Shown: piece after piece, positions 17,254 to 21,951 of the stretch
Layout of the letters: each line of letters opens with the position of its first letter
How positions within the stretch are numbered: position 1 is the stretch's first letter
NCBI GenBank assembly: GCA_002366595.1
Contig: DFBK01000036.1
Location: 1 to 29,820, forward strand
Reading direction: 5' to 3'
Source of the DNA: Anaerolineales bacterium UBA3082
Lineage (GTDB): Bacteria > Chloroflexota > Anaerolineae > UBA7937
Length of the DNA stretch: 29,820 nt
Translations under genes and position numbers: made by a program
The notes under the pieces: generated by a model
Told to the model about the DNA's origin: nothing
Seen by the model: the letters and a program-made list of their open reading frames with translations, nothing else
Databases searched by the model: none

Positions 17254-18336
17254 CTAGCTCAATCGCTTTGGTTTAGCCTCGAAGATGGGAATTGGCTGAC
17301 TCATGCCTTCGACCTCTGCCAATGCTATGAAGTGAAAGTGGAATGGACAACCAATTTCCTCAGCGCGGACTCTTGCCTCGTCGGAGACGAATATCTGACC
17401 CCCACTGGCTAGATCTCGCACTCGAGCCGCTACGTTCAATGCAGGCCCTAACATCTCATCGGCTAGCAATGGGCCGAAGTGAATACCAAATCTCGCCATT
17501 ATTTGATCAGATGGAGGGAGATTCCGATTGTGAGCATTCAGAGAGTCGACAGCTGCTTGAGCAGCTCGCAGTGCGCTACACACATCCTCAAAGATAGACA
17601 CAGTTGCGTCTCCGCCGGTATGATGTCCCTCTCCTCTATAGTGTTGCGCTGCTTCGAGGATTATTTTCCTTTGCAATAGTGTTGCAGCAGCGCCGGCTGC
17701 AAGGTGTCGCTCCATAGTTGAGGTTGACTCGACTTGATCTGTCATCAGTACTGCTCGATTGACAACCCTGGTTTGAATCTGCCTCTGCTGTTCAGAATAC
17801 TTTTCCAGCAATGACTCGCCTCTAGTTTGTATGTCTTGAACGTGAGCTGTCCGAGCATATTGTGTACGCAATGGGGGACTCACAAGTTTGCCAATCGCAA
17901 GGATAGAAATATATGTGTCATAAGGGCCGAGCCGCACACTTGAGCTTCCAGTGTTTCCCAGCGTGCACAAGAGTGTACCGGACCAGCCAGGGCTGACGAG
18001 CCCTGTATTTGACAGGATTCCGTGCAATGATAATCTACTTAGAGGTAGCATAATTCCGAAGATGTCTTCTGCGAAAGTGAAGTTTTCTGCGGTTAATACC
18101 GTGGCTTGAGCGCCGGGAGGAAGTTCGAGATAGGCTCCATGCTGGAGTTTCAATTCCTTGGATGGCGCGGAAGTCAAGTCAATCGTATCTTGTCTCCCCT
18201 CCCATTTATGGAAAAGCCACTCATCTCGAAAGGCAAGGCGGTAACCCACTGCCGTCAGGGCCGACTCGTTGAATGGCTCAATTTTGAGACTCCCAGTTCT
18301 GAGAAGTTCCAGAATATCTCTGTCCGTGAGGAACAT
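17254..18336 (-). CDS. dCTP-deaminase/dUTPase-fold domain fused to class III nucleotidyl cyclase
   Basis: 360 residues from ATG 18336, chosen because GGGAGGA lies six bases upstream and the start MFLTDRDILELL matches Dcd N termini. Residues 1-155 are a dCTP-deaminase/dUTPase-like domain (LELPPGAQATV, LSRLSLHG, VSPGWSGTLLCTLGN). The position of the deaminase catalytic Glu ('VLE' of Dcd) is Thr125, so it is probably a nucleotide-binding rather than deaminating domain. A polar, possibly coiled linker (about 165-190) follows. Residues 192-325 are a class III adenylate/guanylate cyclase domain with both metal Asp residues (D200, D243), D293 and the transition-state N301 and R305. The usual base-selecting Lys is His239, so the cyclised base is uncertain. 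No membrane segment. It stands alone on the minus strand inside an apparent insertion, AT-richer than its neighbours. A nucleotide-sensing signalling or defence role is inferred. Confidence 0.8.
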   Translation of the reverse strand: MFLTDRDILELLRTGSLKIEPFNESALTAVGYRLAFRDEWLFHKWEGRQDTIDLTSAPSKELKLQHGAYLELPPGAQATVLTAENFTFAEDIFGIMLPLSRLSLHGILSNTGLVSPGWSGTLLCTLGNTGSSSVRLGPYDTYISILAIGKLVSPPLRTQYARTAHVQDIQTRGESLLEKYSEQQRQIQTRVVNRAVLMTDQVESTSTMERHLAAGAAATLLQRKIILEAAQHYRGEGHHTGGDATVSIFEDVCSALRAAQAAVDSLNAHNRNLPPSDQIMARFGIHFGPLLADEMLGPALNVAARVRDLASGGQIFVSDEARVRAEEIGCPFHFHFIALAEVEGMSQPIPIFEAKPKRLS

Positions 18337-18342
18337 TAGTAT

Positions 18343-18349
18343 TCCTCCC
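18343..18349 (-). promoter_or_regulatory. Ribosome binding site fixing the cyclase start
   Basis: GGGAGGA on the minus strand lies six bases before ATG 18336. It argues against the longer reading from 18375. Confidence 0.7.
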
Positions 18350-18428
18350 TCACCTTGGACTCGGCAGATTGTCAATTGGTGAGATCAATGGCGGCAAACT
18401 TGTCCCAATACCCCCTGCCCTACATACT

Positions 18429-18457
18429 ACTTTACAACAACTTCTTTTTCGATGCAA
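18429..18457 (-). promoter_or_regulatory. Possible promoter for the cyclase fusion gene
   Basis: On the minus strand TTGCAT (18457-18452) -N17- TAAAGT (18434-18429), each a partial match to sigma-70 hexamers with ideal spacing, about 90 bases before the gene. Weak evidence. Confidence 0.3.
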
Positions 18458-18560
18458 TACTATCACACGATGTACAGTGTTGCCTGGCGTGTGTCATAGC
18501 AAAGTGAAACGCCTGACCCACTTCGGTGTCGCGCCGTTGCAACGCTCATAAACGCCCCTG

Positions 18561-18588
18561 TGGGTGGCCGCCTACCGAATCCAAAAAG
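18561..18588 (+). repeat. 28-bp direct repeat, copy 2
   Basis: Perfect copy of 16908-16935, at the beginning of the displaced amrS 3' end. The two copies bracket about 1.65 kb carrying the cyclase fusion gene. Confidence 0.9.
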
Positions 18589-18653
18589 GGAAATGTCCTG
18601 AATGTGGGAGGGCGATACCGATAGTGGAAGGGCTGACCAGGCGATTGGCTTGA
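18561..18653 (+). pseudogene. Displaced 3'-end fragment of an amrS gene
   Basis: In frame from 18561 it reads WVAAYRIQKGKCPECG and on to a TGA at 18651, the same zinc-ribbon tail as amrS (WVAAYRIQKAKCPRCG) but with several substitutions and a longer end. There is no start codon or upstream part of the gene. It is best explained as the original amrS C terminus left downstream when DNA inserted at the 3' end, or as the last trace of a second amrS paralogue. Confidence 0.8.
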
Positions 18654-18680
18654 CCGCCAGGTCGATATTCTACCCCTCCT

Positions 18681-18860
18681 CTACAGCGGCAGCCCCAACA
18701 TGGTGAAGACCCCTATTAGTTTTAGCCCTACATAGACATATAGTAGGGCTAAAAGGATCTTCAGTCGCTGTGGCGATACCTTATGGGAGGCGATGGCCCC
18801 CGCCTGGGCCAGGGGGATGCTGGTTACCACCAGGGAGAGCCAGGCGATCAGGTTGAGACA
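18681..18860 (-). pseudogene. C-terminal remnant of a TauE/SafE-family permease
   Basis: Reading the minus strand from about 18860 to the stop at 18681 gives about 59 residues with two hydrophobic helices and TSIPLAQAGAIASHKVSP and LLYVYVGLKL, the usual last two helices of TauE/SafE sulfite/sulfonate exporters. The frame closes upstream at a stop at 18879-18881 inside the thioredoxin gene, and no start codon is present. About three quarters of the expected protein is missing. It lies at the end of the ArsR-led operon, where a permease would be expected, and next to the insertion scar. Confidence 0.7.
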
Positions 18861-18862
18861 AC

Positions 18863-19123
18863 TTAGGCTCCAGACTCCTCAGCCATAGCCTCTTTGAGCC
18901 TGGAGATGACCTCCTTTATGGAGGGTATGCGTCCTGCACAGACCAACTCCTCGTCTATCACCAGGCCCGGTGTGTACATGATGGGATATTTACGCATCTC
19001 ATTGTAGTCGGTGATGTGCTCTATGGTGGCTTCTACATCCAACATCTCTAGGGCATCCACGGCCACTTGCTCCACGAGATAGCAGTTGAGACAGCCTGGC
19101 CCCAGAACCTTAATATGTAACAT
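18863..19123 (-). CDS. Thioredoxin-like small redox protein ('redox-active disulfide protein 2' type)
   Basis: 86 residues from ATG 19123; AAGGAGG lies about four bases upstream, so the longer reading to 19162 is not needed. The start MLHIKVLGPGCLNCYLVEQ holds the CxxC active site (GCLNC) right after strand 1, as in MTH895/TM0996-type thioredoxin-like proteins, and MYTPGLVIDEELV carries the cis-Pro. Such proteins are common beside permeases and DGC-domain genes in arsenic or sulfur operons of anaerobes. The likely role is thiol transfer or metalloid handling in the cytoplasm. Gap to the upstream osmC-like gene 42 bp. Confidence 0.82.
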   Translation of the reverse strand: MLHIKVLGPGCLNCYLVEQVAVDALEMLDVEATIEHITDYNEMRKYPIMYTPGLVIDEELVCAGRIPSIKEVISRLKEAMAEESGA

Positions 19124-19165
19124 TACCCCTCCTTGTGAGTCCTGGCACCAATTCAGGTACAAGAA

Positions 19166-19594
19166 TCAGACGATAGTGATTTCCGGCTTCACGATCACCT
19201 CGCCCTTGATAGAGTTGGCAACCAGACTGTATTTGGTCGCCGATTGAAGAGCCCGTCTCACGCGTTTCTCCTCGGTACCTCTGACCCTTATCTTGGGCCA
19301 GAGGGTAACCTTGGTGAAGATCTCCGTGCGGTCTAACTCTATCTTCTTCTCCCCCTCAGCCTTGCACTCGTAGGAGATTAAATGAATCTTGAACCGCTCC
19401 GCGGCCCAAAGGAACATCATCATTACGCACATATTGGCCGCCGCTACAAACGCATCCTCAGGGGTCATGACTCCAGCATGGCCATGCAAGTCCGGAGGAG
19501 CCGAGAACTCCATCTCTGGCCCGTTGCCGCATTTGAGATGGCCCCAGTGCTCCCCCTTCCAAGTCACCGTCGTCTCATAGGTGTAGGTGGCCAT
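19166..19594 (-). CDS. OsmC/Ohr-family protein lacking the second redox Cys
   Basis: 142 residues; start ATG directly follows the upstream stop (TAG-ATG) with GAGGGG just before. MTPEDAFVAAANMCVMMMF gives the first conserved Cys (C56) on the central helix. The place of the second Cys ('CPvS' in peroxidatic members) reads KYSLVANSIKGEV, so Ser123 replaces it. The two-Cys peroxide-reducing mechanism is therefore unlikely; single-Cys thiol chemistry or sulfide/persulfide binding is possible. In a run of thiol- and zinc-type proteins under an ArsR gene. Confidence 0.82.
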   Translation of the reverse strand: MATYTYETTVTWKGEHWGHLKCGNGPEMEFSAPPDLHGHAGVMTPEDAFVAAANMCVMMMFLWAAERFKIHLISYECKAEGEKKIELDRTEIFTKVTLWPKIRVRGTEEKRVRRALQSATKYSLVANSIKGEVIVKPEITIV

Positions 19595-20308
19595 CTATCC
19601 CCTCTTACGGCGGCAGAACTTCTCATATTCTTCGAGGAGAGCAGCCTTGTACCTCTCCTCCGCGCTAGGCGGAACATGGTTGTATAGTTTGACGGTCTTC
19701 ATTAGATCCTCATCGAGACCGGGCCCGTCCTGACGACCTTCCTGGTAGAACTGCTCGAATATGGGCTCCAGTGCGACCAGGCCCACAGACACACCGCCAA
19801 TCTTGACCTGGGTGATGGGGATACCCGAGGCGCAAGCACATGTCGTCCCCGCACCGGCTGGCGCAGTCGCTACCTTCGGCGCGGCTGCAACAATTCTCTT
19901 CGCTCCAAGGATGCCCTCCACTTGGCTTACGATCTCCTGGGCCACAACCTCCGCCGCTCGCTGGCCTGCTTCATCCAGTTTGTGCCTGCCCTCGCCCGGG
20001 GAGAGGCCTCGCATCTGCAGCAACTTATCTACCACGAGGTAACTAGAAACAGGACCACTGTACTTCTCCGTAGCCCTCTTAGCGCATAGTTTCTCGCAGC
20101 CATCGACGGCGATGGTAGGATAAAACCGGGCGAAGGCTCTCTCCCGCTCGTCCCCCGACAGGAAGAGGGGGAGACAGAGGGTGACGGTATCTTCAGGTCT
20201 CACTTCCTCCAAAACCATGCGGGCCGCTACGCGAGAGATAGTCCCTTCCGGGATCTCCTCGCCGGCGCAGGCGATGATCCCTACCTTCTTCTTCGGTAGA
20301 TCAACCAT
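19595..20308 (-). CDS. DGC-domain putative zinc-binding protein with extra C-terminal domain
   Basis: 237 residues. The first ~130 match the DGC family (PF08859-like): a Cys near the N terminus (IIACAGEE), TLCLPLFL, and the signature VDGCEKLCAKRA, with Cys residues expected to bind zinc. A short Ala/Pro-rich linker with CACASG follows (about residues 145-165), then a ~70-residue domain (KIGGVSVGLVALEPIFEQF, NHVPPSAEERYKAALLEEY) that I recognise as a recurrent helical segment but cannot name. Starts with an 8 bp overlap with the gene before it, a paralogous DGC protein. Molecular function of the family is not established. Confidence 0.75.
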   Translation of the reverse strand: MVDLPKKKVGIIACAGEEIPEGTISRVAARMVLEEVRPEDTVTLCLPLFLSGDERERAFARFYPTIAVDGCEKLCAKRATEKYSGPVSSYLVVDKLLQMRGLSPGEGRHKLDEAGQRAAEVVAQEIVSQVEGILGAKRIVAAAPKVATAPAGAGTTCACASGIPITQVKIGGVSVGLVALEPIFEQFYQEGRQDGPGLDEDLMKTVKLYNHVPPSAEERYKAALLEEYEKFCRRKRG

Positions 20309-20729
20309 CTGTCATCTCCTCCTTCATCTTGACGGTATCGACCTGCGAGGCTACCTTTTTAGCGAGGATGCGGGCTAACTTTCGCCCCGCCTCTCCCAGG
20401 TGCAGCACTGACCTCACTTTCAGTTCAGGGTGCTCCCGGTAAGTATCTACCACCCTGAAGTTGGCCACGCTACGACCACCCACGCTTTTCACGTTCTCCT
20501 CTGCGCAACCCTTGGGACATCCATCAATGGTGATCACCGGATGGCTCCGGACACGCTCCTTCGCTTCCTCATCTCCCAAGGTCAGAAGCGAGAGACAAAG
20601 GGTCTCCGTCTCCTCCGGTCGCAGTTCTTCCACCACCATATACATGGCCTCCCGCCCTACCGAGCCGAAGGCCTTCCCAATTCCGCTACAAGGGATGATC
20701 AGCACCTTGTTATCCTCTTTTCGGCTCAC
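20301..20729 (-). CDS. DGC-domain putative zinc-binding protein
   Basis: 142 residues, a single DGC domain: LIIPCSGIGKAFG at the N terminus, TLCLSLLTLGDEE, and TIDGCPKGCAEENVK. It is paralogous to the following gene over its whole length but lacks that protein's C-terminal extension. The start is GTG 20729, overlapping the lipoyl-carrier stop (GTGA) with GGGAG upstream, so translation is coupled. Two adjacent DGC proteins may form a heteromer; this is inference. Confidence 0.78.
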   Translation of the reverse strand: MSRKEDNKVLIIPCSGIGKAFGSVGREAMYMVVEELRPEETETLCLSLLTLGDEEAKERVRSHPVITIDGCPKGCAEENVKSVGGRSVANFRVVDTYREHPELKVRSVLHLGEAGRKLARILAKKVASQVDTVKMKEEMTDG

Positions 20730-21181
20730 CGCTCCCTCGCCTCCTCCTCGGCTTGAGATTTCATCACTTCGAGGTATTCCTCTGCGGTCAGAAGGTTCTC
20801 CCGATCACTTTCAAAACCACTCATCTCTACGAGAACGAGCCAGCCCTCGCCGTAGGGGTCTTCATTGATCAACTCCGGCTTTACCTCCACCTCTCTGTTC
20901 GTCTCTTGAACAACCCCAGAGACAGGAGAAGTGATGGTCACATCGGCCTTGATCGTCTCGATGCTCCCCATCTCCTGCCCCTGCTTCAAGGTGGTGCCCA
21001 CCTCGGGGAGGTTGACGAAGGCCACATCACCACTCTTCTGCTGGAGGAAGTCACTCACCCCAACTTTTCCAATACCGTCCTCTACCTGCACCCATATCCC
21101 CTCTTTTGTGTAGTAGCAACCCTTCTTCACTTTGAAGACGAACTTGTCTACTTGGGCTTCCAAGCACTCTATCTCGACCAT
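20726..21181 (-). CDS. GcvH-like lipoyl carrier protein
   Basis: 151 residues. YTKEGIWVQVEDG, VGVSDFLQQKSGDVAFVNLPEVGT and SIETIKADVTITSPVSG are the H-protein fold, with K78 in the hairpin turn (ETIKA) as the lipoylation site and WLVLVEM near the end. No glycine cleavage P, T or L protein gene is in the window, and there are DGC, OsmC and thioredoxin-like proteins instead. A carrier role for lipoyl-bound sulfur or metalloid intermediates, like the lipoate-binding proteins of Hdr-like sulfur oxidation, is inferred. Start ATG 21181 with AAAGGAG five bases upstream. Residues 1-25 contain two Cys. Confidence 0.85.
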   Translation of the reverse strand: MVEIECLEAQVDKFVFKVKKGCYYTKEGIWVQVEDGIGKVGVSDFLQQKSGDVAFVNLPEVGTTLKQGQEMGSIETIKADVTITSPVSGVVQETNREVEVKPELINEDPYGEGWLVLVEMSGFESDRENLLTAEEYLEVMKSQAEEEARER

Positions 21182-21279
21182 GGATCTCCTTTCTCGTCAA
21201 CTAGAAGGCCGATAAAGCCTAATCCGTGTTTGAGTTTCGAGGTATCACCCACTGCTATTAGACCGCTTCGAGAGGCTAT

Positions 21280-21477
21280 TCAGCCAGACTCCCCATTAGG
21301 CTTTCTTTCGCAGTCAAAGCATAAGTCCGTCTCCCGATTGGTCCAATATTCCTTTCCGCAGAGGGGACACCTCGTCTGTCGTAAGGAACCCCTTCTTTTC
21401 ACCTTGGGCTGCAATTCAGGAGGAAGATTCGCAAAGGGGAGCCCTTTGCAACCGCAAGAGAAAGCTCGTTTCCCCAT
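21280..21477 (-). CDS. Small Cys-rich protein, zinc-ribbon-like, coupled to ArsR
   Basis: 65 residues, unrecognised. Six Cys: C8 and C10 (FSCGCKG), and two CxxC pairs, C37/C40 (CPLCG) and C53/C56 (CFDC), suggesting one metal site. Its ATG follows the ArsR-family stop with no gap (TGAATG), a strong sign of coupled translation, and it lies in the run of operon genes. Highly basic and polar, no membrane segment. May be a metal-binding accessory of the regulator or operon. Confidence 0.65.
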   Translation of the reverse strand: MGKRAFSCGCKGLPFANLPPELQPKVKRRGSLRQTRCPLCGKEYWTNRETDLCFDCERKPNGESG

Positions 21478-21822
21478 TCAAACCTCTGCTTGCAGATTCG
21501 ACGGCACGAGCGATGCCAAAGCCTCAGTAGCCTCAACCAGTTGCTCGCGCGCGATAGAGGATAATAGATCCAACGCCTCAAAGACCCTCTCATCGCTCAC
21601 CCGGTAGAGGATCCTCAGCCCTTCCCGGCGATTGGTCACCAGATTGGCCCTCCGCAGGACGGCTAGATGTTGGGAGATGTTCGCTTGGCGGAGATCGAGG
21701 GCCGGCTCCAGTTCGCAGACACAAACCTCCCCCTCCCGAAGCAAGGAGAGGATGGCGAGACGAGTAGGGTGAGCCAAGGCTTTTACGGTTCTGGCTAGTA
21801 AGCGGTAGGCGTCCCTCTCCAT
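21478..21822 (-). CDS. ArsR/SmtB-family winged-helix metalloregulator
   Basis: 114 residues from ATG 21822 (a reading from 21867 would begin inside the -10 box of its own promoter; ATG 21846 is an alternative). LAHPTRLAILSLLREGEVCVCELEPAL followed by ISQHLAVLRRANLVTNRREGLRILYRV is the ArsR winged helix. The VCVCEL motif at the start of the recognition region is the thiol metal/metalloid site of ArsR/CadC types. As first gene of the minus-strand operon it probably represses the operon, including itself, until a thiophilic ligand binds. Confidence 0.87.
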   Translation of the reverse strand: MERDAYRLLARTVKALAHPTRLAILSLLREGEVCVCELEPALDLRQANISQHLAVLRRANLVTNRREGLRILYRVSDERVFEALDLLSSIAREQLVEATEALASLVPSNLQAEV

Positions 21823-21866
21823 TTGGCCCCCTATTTTGATTAGCATATTAGAATAACCGCATAACA

Positions 21867-21895
21867 ATTATATCTCCTTTTCCTCCCTTTGTCAA
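21867..21895 (-). promoter_or_regulatory. Consensus sigma-70 promoter of the ArsR operon
   Basis: On the minus strand a perfect TTGACA (21895-21890), a 17-base spacer, and a perfect TATAAT (21872-21867). Predicted start about 21860. The AT-rich stretch between -10 and the ArsR start probably holds the operator, but no clean dyad was found. Confidence 0.8.
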
Positions 21896-21924
21896 TTGCC
21901 TTGTGCTTCCTTTTGGGGTAATAT
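21896..21924 (+). promoter_or_regulatory. Promoter of the ADP-forming acyl-CoA synthetase gene
   Basis: TTGCCT (21896-21901), 17-base spacer, TAATAT (21919-21924). Its -35 begins at the base next to the -35 of the divergent ArsR promoter, so polymerase binding at the two should interfere. Confidence 0.5.
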
Positions 21925-21951
21925 ATGCAAGCACAGTGAGTTAAAGGCATC

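Noticed and set aside
18337..18375. Longer start for the cyclase fusion gene
   Set aside because: The extra 13 residues have no family match and the good ribosome binding site (18343-18349) serves ATG 18336.
18561..18653. A separate small zinc-ribbon protein gene
   Set aside because: No start codon or ribosome binding site; it is explained by similarity to the amrS 3' end.
20726..21181. True glycine cleavage H protein
   Set aside because: The fold and Lys are present, but the operon has no P, T or L gene and is led by an ArsR; I keep only 'GcvH-like'.
20753..21607. Long plus-strand reading frame of about 280 codons opposite the ArsR operon
   Set aside because: It crosses four well-supported minus-strand genes, has no domain I recognise and no ribosome binding site; it is a shadow.
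21823..21867. Longer start for the ArsR-family gene
   Set aside because: The codon at 21867 is within the -10 box of the perfect promoter, so it cannot be in the mRNA.
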